From Seonamhaeicola sp. S2-3 (GTDB taxonomy: Bacteria > Bacteroidota > Bacteroidia > Flavobacteriales > Flavobacteriaceae), in contig NZ_CP019389.1 in NCBI RefSeq assembly GCF_001971785.1, positions 2,181,001 to 2,245,000 on the forward strand: DNA of 64,000 nucleotides, written 5' to 3'. The notes under the pieces were generated by a model that was given only the letters and a program-made list of their open reading frames with translations, was not told the DNA's origin and searched no databases. Both the position numbers and the translations under genes were made by a program. Below are positions 46,349 to 56,591 of the stretch, piece by piece. Each line of letters starts with the position of its first letter. Positions within the stretch are counted from its first letter, which is position 1.

Positions 46349-49300
46349 ATGTTCAAAACTAAATTATTATACACTATAGTTTTATTGCTTTGTTTTAAAG
46401 GTTTTGCACAGGATCTTCATTTTGAGCATTATAATGAAACCCAAGGCTTGTCTCATAATTCGGTTAGAAGTATAGTACAAGATGAAAAAGGTTTTTTATG
46501 GCTAGGCACATTTGGAGGCGTAAACCGTTTTGATGGTTATGATTTTAAAGTGTTTACAGCCAAGGAAGAAACTTCAAACCATCTTAATAGTGATGATATA
46601 TTACAAATAATATCCGATGATAAATCTAATTTATGGATTGCAACAGACAATGGCTTAACGAAATACAATATACCAACATCTACTTTTAAAACTTTTCATG
46701 CAAACCCTCAAGATAAATATGCTTTAGTAGACAATAGAGTAAGATCTATATATATTGATGAATCCCAAAGAATTTGGGTAGGAACTTTAAATAACGGGTT
46801 ATGTTATCTAGATACTACTACCAATAAATTTCATAGGGTAGATTTAGGAGAAATAGATAATATAAGAGGGATAACCCAAACACATGACGGAAGAATTTGG
46901 GTAACTAGTTTTACAAATGGAGTGTATAGTTTTTTTTTAGATGATTTTGGTAAAGTAGCAGATTTACAAAATTATACCTTATTTCCAAATAGTATTACAG
47001 AAAAGAATTCCAATGCTTATTTTGTGTTTGAAGATAAAGCATATAATATTTTTGTAGGAACTAGAGAAGGACTGTTTAAGCTAGATAAAATTAATAATAA
47101 GTTTAAGCTTATAAAAGCAAATACACTTAGTAGTTATTTTAGATGTTTTACCAAAGGACCAAATGGGAGCTATTGGTTTGGTACGTCTAACGGAATTATT
47201 CAATGCGCTTCAATAGAAGACTTTATTAAAGGAAAGTTTAAGCAGCATACTACCGATTTAAACAACCCCAATTCACTTGTAAATAATTACATTATATCCT
47301 TGTATTTTGATTATTCTGGTGTGCTTTGGATTGGTACAGAAAATGGACTGGAAAGCTTAAACCCATTTGAAAATCAGTTTAAAGCTTTAGGACTAAATTT
47401 TACAGGAAACAATCAAATCCCAATTATAAGTTCTTTTGCAAAAACATATAACAATAACCTTTTAATTGGTACCCATGCCAAAGGTTTGTTCTTGAATAAA
47501 AACGACAGTTTTGAAAAAGTACTCGATAACTATACTCATGTAAGCAGTATTTACACAAAAGACAATATGGTGTTTTATATTGGGTTGTGGGATGGTGGCG
47601 TTGTAGAATATAATTATAAAAATAATAAACAAAGAAAACTAAATGTAGGTTTTGTTAATTCGCCAGTGTTTGCTTTTTATAAAATATCAAACCATGAGAT
47701 TTTAGTAGGCTCACAAGGTGAAGGGCTTGTAAAGTTTAATTTAAAAACAGGAGCGAAGCAGTTTGTGAAAAACAATAACCCTAAATTTAAGGATATTAAT
47801 AAAATAGTGTATTCAGAAACGCAAAACTTATTTTGGATAGCCACAGAAGAAGGCGTTTTTAGTTATAACATGCAAGCAAATACCATAGAACAATATGTAT
47901 GTAGAGACCATAAAAAGGGGCTATCAAACAACAAAGTAAAAGATTTGTTTTTTGATAAAGAAGGACGTTTATGGGCAGGAACTAGAGAGGGGCTAAATTA
48001 TTATGACCCTTCAACCAATAACTTTGTACACCAAACCGTACCCAAGGAATTGGCAGACGATTGGATTACAGACATAACCACAGATAGTTTAGGTGTTATG
48101 TGGTTAAACTTAAATTATAATAAAATAAGTAAATACAATCCTAAGAATAACGACTACAAAACATTTTATGTTAATAACGGGGTACGTTCAAATTTATTTA
48201 ATAAACGTGGTTTTTTACATTTTAACAATAGAAAAATATATATCGGAGGCAATAAAGAAATCATACTATTCGATCCTCTAAATATAAAAGAAAACAAAAA
48301 CGCTCCAATTCCTGTAATATCCGAATTTAAAGTTAGTAATAACAACATTAACCCCGGAGAAAAACATGGAGAAGTTGTCGTTATAAATACAGATATAAAT
48401 TTTTCCAAACAAGCTCAATTAAGTTATAATAATAGAAATTTTACAGTAAAATTCTCTATACCGTCTTATGTTAATCAACGACAAAATACCTTTTATTATA
48501 AACTAGAAGGTTTAGATAAGCAATGGAATAAAACGGGCAGCGGTTCTCGTGCTATACAGTATGCAAACCTACCTCCTGGTAACTATAATTTAAAACTTAA
48601 AGCAACCAATAATAACGGGTATGAAAGTAAAGTGTCAAGCTACAGTATTAAAGTACTACCGCCTTTTTGGCTCACTCCTCTCTTTTTTATATTTATTTTA
48701 ATACTAATTATTATTGCCGCATATTTTTTAAACAATCAGTTAAAAAACCGAAGACTATTAAAGGAGGAATTGCTTTTTGAAAGAGTAAAACGAGAACGTG
48801 ATGAAAAGTTGAATAATGAAAAACTCCGATTTTTTACCAATATATCACATGAATTACGAACACCACTTACCCTTATTTTAGGACCAGCAAAACAGCTAAT
48901 AAACAATCAAAAAGATGGTTATACTTTAAGTCGGGCTAATTTGGTATATCAAAATGCCAATCGTCTGTTAAGGTTGGTAAATCAAATTTTAGATTTTAGA
49001 AGAGCAGAAACAGGCGAACTAAACCTTAAAGTAGCAAAAACAGATGTTAGTGAACATGTAAAAAGTATATGCAATTCCTTTACAGAACTGGCGCTAGAAA
49101 AAAGCATAAGTTTAAACCTGAATATTGAAAACGAAGCGTCGCTTATTTGTTGGGTAGATATCGATAAGTTTAGTAAAATTTTATACAATCTACTTTCAAA
49201 TGCTATAAAATTTACCGATTCGAACGGAAATATAGATTTGTTTTTAGGTCTAAAAGATAATGATTCTAAAAAACTAATATTGGAAGTTAGTGATAATGGT

Positions 49301-50389
49301 ATTGGCATACCAGAAGAGAGTCTGGAAAAAATATTCGATAGGTTTTATCAAGCCAGAAATAGTAGAGAAAGTACCACGGGAACCGGAATAGGGCTCTCTT
49401 TAGTTAAAGCACTGGTAGATATACATAAAGGCGAAATTAAAGTTAAAAGCTTACCAGGAAAAGGTAGTGTTTTTACAGTAGAATTACCAGTAAGTAAAAA
49501 AGCATATAACCATGATGAACTATTTAATGCTGTAGAAACTAAAAAAATAGTACAAACAGTAAACGAACATACCACTATTAAACAGCAAAAAATTACTGAA
49601 TCTTATCAAATAGGAGAAAAGCCTTTGCCAAACCTTCATGTAAAACAAAAGATTCTTGTTATTGAAGATAATACAGAACTTAGAGATTATGTTGTGCAAT
49701 ATTTATCTACTTATTATAAGGTTTTAGAGGCTAAAAATGGGCAGGAAGGTCTTGAGATTTGTAATAAAGAAAAACCTGTTTTGTGTGTGGTTGATGTTAT
49801 GATGCCTGTAATGGATGGATTTGAATTTGTTGAAGCCTTAAAATCTAACGAAGATATTAGCCATATTGCTGTAATACTTTTAACAGCTTTAGCCGAAAAC
49901 GAAAACAGAATAAAAGGTTATGCTATAGGAGTAGATGGTTATTTAACAAAGCCGTTTGACCCAGCTTTGTTAAAAACACGTATTGATAATATTATAAAAT
50001 TACACTTTGATCTAAAGCAACGTTTTTCAGGGGAAGTAGAAGGCGATATATTAACATTAGCACACTCTCAATTAGATATAGATTTAGTTTCTAAAATAAA
50101 AGAAATTATTGAAAATAATATGAGTTCTTCCAAACTATCACCAAATTTTATTGCTGAAGAAGTAGGTATGAGTACTTCAAAATTATATAGAAAAATTAAA
50201 CAACTTACCGATTTAACACCTTATGAATTTATTAGAACTATTCAATTAAAAAAGTCGGCACAATTATTAAAAACCAAACGATATAATGTTTCAGAGGTTT
50301 CAGATATGATAGGTTTTAATGACCCCTTTTATTTTAGTAAAGTATTTAAGAAACAATTTGGTTATAGTCCTAGTAAACTTTTAAAGTAA
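46349..50389 (+). CDS. Hybrid two-component system regulator (HTCS)
   Basis: A single-chain sensor-regulator of about 1346 residues. I start it at the ATG at 46349 because a signal peptide (LLYTIVLLLCFKGFAQ) follows; the upstream GTG at 46250 would add 33 residues before it. Order: two seven-bladed-type beta-propeller regions with Reg_prop repeats (GFLWLGTFGGVNRFDGYDF, LWIATDNGLTKY and others, to about residue 690), a Y_Y_Y domain, and a membrane helix (about 775-797). Then come a histidine-kinase domain with HELRTPLTLILGPAK (His about 834), an ATPase (NLLSNAIKFTD, GTGIGLSLVKAL), a receiver with VVDVMMPVMDGFEF (Asp about 1148) and an AraC-type helix-turn-helix at the end. HTCS proteins sense oligosaccharides in the periplasm and activate glycan loci. 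Its own target is unclear; the GH38 genes or the uronate genes next door are candidates. Confidence 0.95.
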   Translation: MFKTKLLYTIVLLLCFKGFAQDLHFEHYNETQGLSHNSVRSIVQDEKGFLWLGTFGGVNRFDGYDFKVFTAKEETSNHLNSDDILQIISDDKSNLWIATDNGLTKYNIPTSTFKTFHANPQDKYALVDNRVRSIYIDESQRIWVGTLNNGLCYLDTTTNKFHRVDLGEIDNIRGITQTHDGRIWVTSFTNGVYSFFLDDFGKVADLQNYTLFPNSITEKNSNAYFVFEDKAYNIFVGTREGLFKLDKINNKFKLIKANTLSSYFRCFTKGPNGSYWFGTSNGIIQCASIEDFIKGKFKQHTTDLNNPNSLVNNYIISLYFDYSGVLWIGTENGLESLNPFENQFKALGLNFTGNNQIPIISSFAKTYNNNLLIGTHAKGLFLNKNDSFEKVLDNYTHVSSIYTKDNMVFYIGLWDGGVVEYNYKNNKQRKLNVGFVNSPVFAFYKISNHEILVGSQGEGLVKFNLKTGAKQFVKNNNPKFKDINKIVYSETQNLFWIATEEGVFSYNMQANTIEQYVCRDHKKGLSNNKVKDLFFDKEGRLWAGTREGLNYYDPSTNNFVHQTVPKELADDWITDITTDSLGVMWLNLNYNKISKYNPKNNDYKTFYVNNGVRSNLFNKRGFLHFNNRKIYIGGNKEIILFDPLNIKENKNAPIPVISEFKVSNNNINPGEKHGEVVVINTDINFSKQAQLSYNNRNFTVKFSIPSYVNQRQNTFYYKLEGLDKQWNKTGSGSRAIQYANLPPGNYNLKLKATNNNGYESKVSSYSIKVLPPFWLTPLFFIFILILIIIAAYFLNNQLKNRRLLKEELLFERVKRERDEKLNNEKLRFFTNISHELRTPLTLILGPAKQLINNQKDGYTLSRANLVYQNANRLLRLVNQILDFRRAETGELNLKVAKTDVSEHVKSICNSFTELALEKSISLNLNIENEASLICWVDIDKFSKILYNLLSNAIKFTDSNGNIDLFLGLKDNDSKKLILEVSDNGIGIPEESLEKIFDRFYQARNSRESTTGTGIGLSLVKALVDIHKGEIKVKSLPGKGSVFTVELPVSKKAYNHDELFNAVETKKIVQTVNEHTTIKQQKITESYQIGEKPLPNLHVKQKILVIEDNTELRDYVVQYLSTYYKVLEAKNGQEGLEICNKEKPVLCVVDVMMPVMDGFEFVEALKSNEDISHIAVILLTALAENENRIKGYAIGVDGYLTKPFDPALLKTRIDNIIKLHFDLKQRFSGEVEGDILTLAHSQLDIDLVSKIKEIIENNMSSSKLSPNFIAEEVGMSTSKLYRKIKQLTDLTPYEFIRTIQLKKSAQLLKTKRYNVSEVSDMIGFNDPFYFSKVFKKQFGYSPSKLLK

Positions 50390-50483
50390 ATCATTCTACT
50401 GTTTTACTGCACATTTAGTCTATATATGCCTTATTATGCATTTAAAAAAGTACTTTTGCTAAATATAAATAGTTGTATAGTTC

Positions 50484-51515
50484 ATGAAAAAAAAGACAAC
50501 AATATATGATATAGCAGAAAAATTAAACCTAACAGCAGCAACAGTTTCTAGAGCTTTAAACAATAACCTCAAGATAAGTGAAAAGACAAGAAAACTAGTG
50601 CAAGACACTGCAATTGAAATGAACTATGAGATAAACACCCTTGCTAAAGCACTAAAAAGCGGTAAGAGTTTTAATGTAGGAGTTATTGTTCCGCGTATGG
50701 ATAGTAACTTTTTTGCTTCAGTCATTAGAGGTATAGAAGAAGAATTACATTCTAAAGGATACCATGTAATAGTATGCCAAACACATGATGAAGAAAAATT
50801 AGAAATTGAAAATATAAATTCCTTGTTAAATGCTCAAGTTGATGGTATTTTAATGTCTATTACCAACGCAAAAAGCAAAGACAAAGTATTTGATAGTTTA
50901 GCCAAAAAAAATGTACCGTTAATATTTTTTGATAGGAGAAAACAAATTCCTGGTGTTAGCTCCGTAACTATAGATGATTTTAATGGAGCTTACGAGGCGA
51001 CAAAGCACTTAATAAATCAAGGTTGTAAATGCATTGCCCATATTTCGAACGACAGAGAATTAGAAATTTTCAAAAATCGTTTCTTAGGATACAAACAAGC
51101 ATTAATTGATCACGGTCTTGAGTTTAATGAAAATTTCGTAATAGAATCTAGAAGTAGAGTTGAAGAAGGTAGAAGGACAATGAAACAATGGTTAGCTATG
51201 GAAACCCGTCCAGATGCCATTTTTTCATCAAGTGATTTTTCTGCACTGGGTGCTATTCAAGTAATACGAGAACATGGTCTTAAAATACCAGAAGATATTA
51301 GTATTGTAGGTTTTAGTAACGAGCCTTTTACTCGCTTTATGGAACTTTCTATTTCAACAGTAGACCAGTCTCCTATTGAAATGGGAAAAATAACTGCCCA
51401 AGTGTTTTTAGAAGAGGTAAGCAACGGAGATAAAATAAAGTCTGAAAAACATGTTGTTTTAACCCCTGAATTAATAATAAGAAAGTCTTCCTTAAAAACT
51501 CCAATATCTAAGTAA
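50484..51515 (+). CDS. LacI-family transcriptional regulator next to uronate genes
   Basis: This 343-residue LacI/GalR protein has an N-terminal helix-turn-helix (TIYDIAEKLNLTAATVSRAL) and a ligand-binding domain beginning VGVIVPRMDSNFFASVIRGI. It is convergent with uxaA and separated from it by 20 bp. It probably controls the hexuronate genes through the palindrome TGTAATCGATTACA at 56260-56273. It could also be the factor for the ACTAAATCGGTTTAGT sites upstream of the GH38 genes, since the other LacI protein in the window is better matched to TTAACCGGTTAA. The effector is unknown, perhaps a uronate or its ketodeoxy derivative. Confidence 0.9.
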   Translation: MKKKTTIYDIAEKLNLTAATVSRALNNNLKISEKTRKLVQDTAIEMNYEINTLAKALKSGKSFNVGVIVPRMDSNFFASVIRGIEEELHSKGYHVIVCQTHDEEKLEIENINSLLNAQVDGILMSITNAKSKDKVFDSLAKKNVPLIFFDRRKQIPGVSSVTIDDFNGAYEATKHLINQGCKCIAHISNDRELEIFKNRFLGYKQALIDHGLEFNENFVIESRSRVEEGRRTMKQWLAMETRPDAIFSSSDFSALGAIQVIREHGLKIPEDISIVGFSNEPFTRFMELSISTVDQSPIEMGKITAQVFLEEVSNGDKIKSEKHVVLTPELIIRKSSLKTPISK

Positions 51516-51535
51516 ACTTGATTATTTGTATCTCT

Positions 51536-53143
51536 TTATAAAGAAACGCCTCTTTTCCAAGGAATAAAATCATTTTGATTTAATATTTTAGCCTTAGTTT
51601 GAATTTCACCACTGGCAACCTTAATAATAAACTCTAACATGTCATCAGCCATTTCTTCTATGGTTTTCTCACCACGTATCACTGCACCTGTTTCAATATC
51701 TATAATATCAGGCATCTTCTTTTTTAGTTCTGTATTTGACGATACCTTGATTATTGGTGCTATAGGATTTCCTGTGGGTGTTCCTAAACCAGTGGTAAAT
51801 AAAACAACATTTGCTCCAGAGCCTACTAACCCCGTAGTACTTTCTACATCATTTCCAGGCGTACATAATAAATTTAAACCTGGTTTATTTATATATTCAC
51901 CATAATCTAAAACGGCTTCTATTGGAGATGTTCCTGCTTTTTTAGCTGCACCAGCAGATTTCATTGCGTCTGTTATAAGTCCATCTTTAATATTGCCAGG
52001 AGATGGGTTCATGTCAAAACCTGAGCCGGCATCAACAACAGATTTTTCATAAGCTTTCATAAGCTTTAAAAACTTATCACCATCTGCATCATTAACGCAT
52101 CGATTTACGAGTTCCTGCTCTACACCGCATAACTCTGGAAATTCAGCCAATATTGCTGTGCCACCCAAAGCTACCAATAAATCGGATACAGCTCCTAATG
52201 TTGGATTAGCAGAAATACCAGAAAACCCATCAGAACCTCCACACTCCAGCCCTACCCTTAATTTGGATAAAGGAGCTGGTTTGCGTTTAATTTTATTAGC
52301 TTTTTTAAGGGCTTCAAAAGTATCTTTAATAATAGTAGATAACATTTCGTCAACCGTTCCTATCTGTTGTTGCTCATAAATAAGAATGGGTTTATTTAGG
52401 TTGGGATTTATATGGTTTAGAGCATCCTTAAAAATACTTATTTGTAAGTTTTGGCAACCTAAGCTCAATACTGTGGCTCCTGCCACATTAGGGTTATTTA
52501 TATAACCTGCCAATAATTTGGCTAAACTTTGAGAATCTTGTCTTATACCTCCACACCCTCCTGCATGTGTAATAAACTTCACATCAATATTATCAAACAC
52601 ATCGGTGGATTGTTCTATGGATGAAGTTTTATTATTACCACTTACTAACGAACGTAACAATAATTGGTGTGGGTCTACTTTTTGTTTTGTAAGTTCTTTC
52701 TCAAAAATATTTTTTAAAATTTCTATATTTCTATTTTCACAAAACACTAAAGGAAAGAACAGCCAAACATTTTCAGTTCCCACTTGTCCGTCTTCTCTAT
52801 GATAGCCCATAAATGTCCTTCCTTTCCATTTATCGATATTGGGAGCTTTCCATTTAAAAACATCAGTTCTACCAGTTACCTTTTCACTTTGGTGTTTTAC
52901 ATTTTTAGTGGTTAAAACTTCTCCTTTTTTAATGTTTCTATTAGCTGATCCTACTAGAACACCGTACATAATAATTCTATCACCGGTACTAAAATTTTGC
53001 AAAGCTAATTTATGCTTTGACTTAATATCTGTGAGCACCTTAATATCTTCTCCTTCAAAAGAAATAATTTCTCCAGCTCTTAAATCTACTAACGCAACAG
53101 CTATATTATCAGTTACGTTAACTTTAATAATTTTTTTTTGCAT
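51536..53143 (-). CDS. uxaA: Altronate dehydratase
   Basis: This 535-residue cytoplasmic enzyme of the altronate/galactarate dehydratase family has an N-terminal SAF domain (NVTDNIAVALVDLRAGEII to about residue 90). The C-terminal catalytic part has FMGYHREDGQVGTENVWLFF, THAGGCGGIRQDSQSLA, LGCQNLQI, GLECGGSDGFSGISANPTLG and TTGLGTPTGNPIAPIIKVSSN. It converts D-altronate to 2-keto-3-deoxygluconate in the galacturonate pathway. It is the last gene of the uxaC-uxaB-uxaA operon, 32 bp after uxaB. Confidence 0.94.
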   Translation of the reverse strand: MQKKIIKVNVTDNIAVALVDLRAGEIISFEGEDIKVLTDIKSKHKLALQNFSTGDRIIMYGVLVGSANRNIKKGEVLTTKNVKHQSEKVTGRTDVFKWKAPNIDKWKGRTFMGYHREDGQVGTENVWLFFPLVFCENRNIEILKNIFEKELTKQKVDPHQLLLRSLVSGNNKTSSIEQSTDVFDNIDVKFITHAGGCGGIRQDSQSLAKLLAGYINNPNVAGATVLSLGCQNLQISIFKDALNHINPNLNKPILIYEQQQIGTVDEMLSTIIKDTFEALKKANKIKRKPAPLSKLRVGLECGGSDGFSGISANPTLGAVSDLLVALGGTAILAEFPELCGVEQELVNRCVNDADGDKFLKLMKAYEKSVVDAGSGFDMNPSPGNIKDGLITDAMKSAGAAKKAGTSPIEAVLDYGEYINKPGLNLLCTPGNDVESTTGLVGSGANVVLFTTGLGTPTGNPIAPIIKVSSNTELKKKMPDIIDIETGAVIRGEKTIEEMADDMLEFIIKVASGEIQTKAKILNQNDFIPWKRGVSL

Positions 53144-53175
53144 TTTAATATTTGTGATAGTAGTAATTTAAAAAT

Positions 53176-54642
53176 TTAGTACTGTTTAGTGTAATTAGCA
53201 AAGCCAACTTCAATCCCGTTAGTATCAATTTCTTCAAGAGCTAAAGCTATGGCTTTTGATAGCCCATCTACTTTTGTTAAATCTTCATCCCAATAGTTTT
53301 TATTAGAAAGTACCTCTTTGGCTATTTGCTGATAATTGTTAGACGTCCATATTTGTGCAAAATTTCTAATAATATCGTCACTATCTTGTACGGGTAATTT
53401 TTCACCATTCCAAGTACCTTTATAAAAACGAATTAAACTTGCAAATGCATAAGTTAAATTTGTTGGTACTTTGCTGTGAATTTTCACATAGCCTAATAAA
53501 CTGGGTAATACCCTAACCTTAAATTTTGAAATGGAATTTAAGGCTATACTTGACAAATTATGAATAATGAAAGGATTCCTGAAGCGGTCAAAAATTTCTT
53601 CAGCAAAATTATTAAGTTCATTTCGATCCATATCAAGAGTATCTATAATTTCATTAAAAACGGCCTTTTTAATAAAGTTGCCAGTAAAATGGTTATCTAC
53701 AGATTGTTTTACCGTTCTGTTTCCGTAGAGGTAAGAGAAAGGAACCATTGCAGTATGTGCTCCATTTAAAATTCTAACCTTTCTAGTTCGGTAAGGCTGC
53801 ATATCGTCAACAATCTTAACATCCAAATCTGTTTTATGAAATGGCAATTTAGATTTCAACTCGTCGCCTCCTTCAATAACCCACAACAAGAATACTTCAG
53901 CAGCAACTATTAAATTATCCTGATAATCTAATTGAGCATTATAAGTTTCAATTTCATCTTTTGGGTAACCAGGTACAATTCTATCTACTAAAGTGCTATG
54001 AAATGAATTGTGCTTTAAAATCCAGTTTTTGAATTCATTACCTAAGTTCCAGTCTGAAATATACTTTAAGATAATTTCTTTTAACGCTTCAGAATTGTGG
54101 TTAATAAGTTCGCAAGGGATAATGGTTAAACCTTTTTTGGCATCACCATTAAAATGCTTAAACCGTTCATAAAGTAAAATAGTTAATTTAGCAGGAAACG
54201 AACTTGGGGGTTCCATTTTAGGGGTATCACTAGCAACATAAGCAATACCTGCCTCTGTGGTATTTGAAATTACAAACTCTAATGCTTCTTCTCTAGCTAC
54301 ACTTAAATAACTTTTGAAATCTGTATAAGGATTTACTCCTTTTACAATATTAGTTATTAGTTCTTTTTCTTGAATTTCTTCACCTTTTTTCACACCTTTC
54401 ATAAACAAGGTATACAATCCATCTTGATTATTTAACATCTGAACTAACCCCTTATCAATTGGTTGAACCACAGCTATACCAGCATTAAAATTTGCTTTTT
54501 TATTTAGTGCTTGTATGGCATATCCAATGAAGGCTCTTAAAAAGTTACCTTCACCAAATTGCACTATTTTAATGGGATACTTTTTTTTTAATCCCATATT
54601 TTGTCTTGTTAGGAGAGCTTTTTGGTTTATTTTTTTGTTCAT
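53176..54642 (-). CDS. uxaB: Tagaturonate reductase (altronate oxidoreductase)
   Basis: This 488-residue member of the mannitol dehydrogenase family has an NAD-binding start (KIVQFGEGNFLRAFIGYAIQ). Family blocks are CELINHNSEALKEII, DRIVPGYPKDEIETY and RKVRILNGAHTAMVPFSYLYG, where Lys and Asn/His form the usual catalytic cluster. It reduces D-tagaturonate to D-altronate using NADH. It sits between uxaC and uxaA in the same orientation, with 39 bp and 32 bp gaps. The mannuronate equivalent (UxuB) is a less likely alternative given the altronate dehydratase next to it. Confidence 0.92.
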   Translation of the reverse strand: MNKKINQKALLTRQNMGLKKKYPIKIVQFGEGNFLRAFIGYAIQALNKKANFNAGIAVVQPIDKGLVQMLNNQDGLYTLFMKGVKKGEEIQEKELITNIVKGVNPYTDFKSYLSVAREEALEFVISNTTEAGIAYVASDTPKMEPPSSFPAKLTILLYERFKHFNGDAKKGLTIIPCELINHNSEALKEIILKYISDWNLGNEFKNWILKHNSFHSTLVDRIVPGYPKDEIETYNAQLDYQDNLIVAAEVFLLWVIEGGDELKSKLPFHKTDLDVKIVDDMQPYRTRKVRILNGAHTAMVPFSYLYGNRTVKQSVDNHFTGNFIKKAVFNEIIDTLDMDRNELNNFAEEIFDRFRNPFIIHNLSSIALNSISKFKVRVLPSLLGYVKIHSKVPTNLTYAFASLIRFYKGTWNGEKLPVQDSDDIIRNFAQIWTSNNYQQIAKEVLSNKNYWDEDLTKVDGLSKAIALALEEIDTNGIEVGFANYTKQY

Positions 54643-54681
54643 TATTATCTAATTTTTTTTTGAAATAGTATCTTTATATGG

Positions 54682-56085
54682 TTATATGTCAAAATAATTT
54701 TTGGCATTATAGTAACTAATGTCGGCTACAATTTTTCCTAACCATTTCATTTCTTCTTTGGGTAGCTCGCCTTTTTGTACTTCTTTTCCTATTAAATTAC
54801 AAAGAATTCTACGGAAATATTCGTGTCTAGGAAATGACAGAAAGCTTCTAGAATCGGTTAACATTCCTATAAAACAGCTAATTAGTCCCATATTTGAAAG
54901 GGTGTTTATTTGTTTTTCCATACCATCTTTTTGATCTAAGAACCACCACCCAGAGCCCCATTGAATTTTACCTTTTGTACTGCCATCATTAAAGTTGCCT
55001 ATCATGGTTGCCATAACTTCATTATCTGCGGGGTTGAGATTGTAGAGTATGGTTTTTGTTAATTTATTATTATGGTCTAGTGCATTTAAGAATTTAGATA
55101 ATTTAAGGGCTTGGGGGAAATCACCAATAGAATCCCATCCAGTATCTGGACCTAAAATTTGGTACATACGCATATTATTGTTACGTAATGCACCTAAATG
55201 AAATTGCTGTACCCAACCAAATTCATGATATGTTTCGCATAAAAATAGCAATAAGGCACTCTGAAATTTAACTATTTCTTTTTTTGAAATGTTTTTATTG
55301 GACAGTTTTTTTTGAAGTATAGCGTTGACTTCTGGTTCTGTAAAATTTTCAAAGTAGATTTGTTCTAAACCATGGTCGCTCAATCTACATCCGTTATTAT
55401 GAAAATATTGTATGCGGTTTCTTAGGGCTTCACATAATGTTGAAAATGTATTAATCTCAACGTTTGATGCCTGAGATAATAATACCAGGTAGTCATTATA
55501 CTCATCTGCATTAATATATATAGATTTATCTGGCCTAAATGCGGTGCTTACCTTTATTTTAAAGTTATCTTTAGCCAATTGTTTGTGATATTTTAAACTA
55601 TCAGTGGGGTCTTCAGTAGTACATATATATTCAGCATTAACTTTTTTTAATAACTCTTTACAACTGTAGTTGCTAGAGTTTAGTTTTTCTTGTGTGATGT
55701 TCCATATTTTTTCAGCCGATTTTTCATTTAGTAAATCATAAATATCAAAATATCTGGCTAATTCTAAATGCGTCCAATGGTATAAGGGGTTACGTATAGT
55801 ATAGGGTACTGTTTTAGCCCAACTTAAAAATTTATTCTTATCTGAGGCGTTGCCTGTAATAAAAGTTTCGTCAATACCCAGTGTGCGCATAGCGCGCCAT
55901 TTATAGTGGTCGCCATTTATCCAAACCTGTGTTAAATTTTCAAAGATCTTGTTTTCTGCTATATGTTGAGGAGGTAAATGGTTGTGGTAATCTATAATAG
56001 GTGAATTTTTAGAATAATTATGATACAACTCTTCAGCGTATTCATTTTCTAATAAGAAATTATCATGTATAAATTTTGAATTCAT
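54682..56085 (-). CDS. uxaC: Uronate isomerase (glucuronate/galacturonate isomerase)
   Basis: This 467-residue UxaC of the amidohydrolase superfamily has SPIIDYHNHLPPQHIAENKI with the metal-binding HxH near the start, KWRAMRTLGIDETFITGNAS, STAFRPDKS, FGWVQQFHLGALRNNN and MIGNFNDGSTKGKIQWGSGW. It converts galacturonate to tagaturonate or glucuronate to fructuronate. It heads the minus-strand hexuronate operon; a TAnnTTTG -7 box overlapping an operator lies about 190 bp upstream. Confidence 0.95.
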   Translation of the reverse strand: MNSKFIHDNFLLENEYAEELYHNYSKNSPIIDYHNHLPPQHIAENKIFENLTQVWINGDHYKWRAMRTLGIDETFITGNASDKNKFLSWAKTVPYTIRNPLYHWTHLELARYFDIYDLLNEKSAEKIWNITQEKLNSSNYSCKELLKKVNAEYICTTEDPTDSLKYHKQLAKDNFKIKVSTAFRPDKSIYINADEYNDYLVLLSQASNVEINTFSTLCEALRNRIQYFHNNGCRLSDHGLEQIYFENFTEPEVNAILQKKLSNKNISKKEIVKFQSALLLFLCETYHEFGWVQQFHLGALRNNNMRMYQILGPDTGWDSIGDFPQALKLSKFLNALDHNNKLTKTILYNLNPADNEVMATMIGNFNDGSTKGKIQWGSGWWFLDQKDGMEKQINTLSNMGLISCFIGMLTDSRSFLSFPRHEYFRRILCNLIGKEVQKGELPKEEMKWLGKIVADISYYNAKNYFDI

Positions 56086-56243
56086 TTAATAAGGATTATT
56101 GAAGATATTTAAAAAGAGTTATTTATAATATTAAATAAGGCGACACAAATCGTGTTACTTTAAATGTTTAAAACAATAAAAACTAATTTGGTTTTGTTAT
56201 TACATTAAACTATAGTATTATTTAAATTGGAAATAGTAAGATG

Positions 56244-56279
56244 TAATTTTGTCTTATAATGTAATCGATTACAAAAGTA
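56244..56279. promoter_or_regulatory. Divergent promoters around the operator TGTAATCGATTACA
   Basis: A perfect 14-bp palindrome TGTAATCGATTACA (56260-56273) lies between uxaC and the transporter gene. On the plus strand TAATTTTG (56244-56251) matches TAnnTTTG. On the minus strand TACTTTTG (56279-56272) does too and overlaps the palindrome. One bound repressor could silence both directions. The rest of the 506-bp gap, 56086-56591, shows no gene; the transporter transcript would have a leader of roughly 330 nt. Confidence 0.7.
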
Positions 56280-56591
56280 TACTAAAATATCATTAAATAA
56301 AATTTTAAGAAGATTTTACTCTAAAAAGTAATAATATTAGGTATTGTAATTTGCCACTAAAATTAATAGTTTGAAAAATGATATATGAGTGCTTAAAATG
56401 ATAAAATAATTACACAGTTAATAGCATCCACTTATTTATTAGTTGTACATTTAAATTGTTTTAAATGTATTAGTTGGAGGCTTGAATAACTAATACTAAT
56501 GAATAATTACATGTTTTTGACTAGATTTTACAGTTAAATTTCATAAAAGTATAAGATTTTGCACAATAAAATTTTTTTAAAAAAACTAAAT

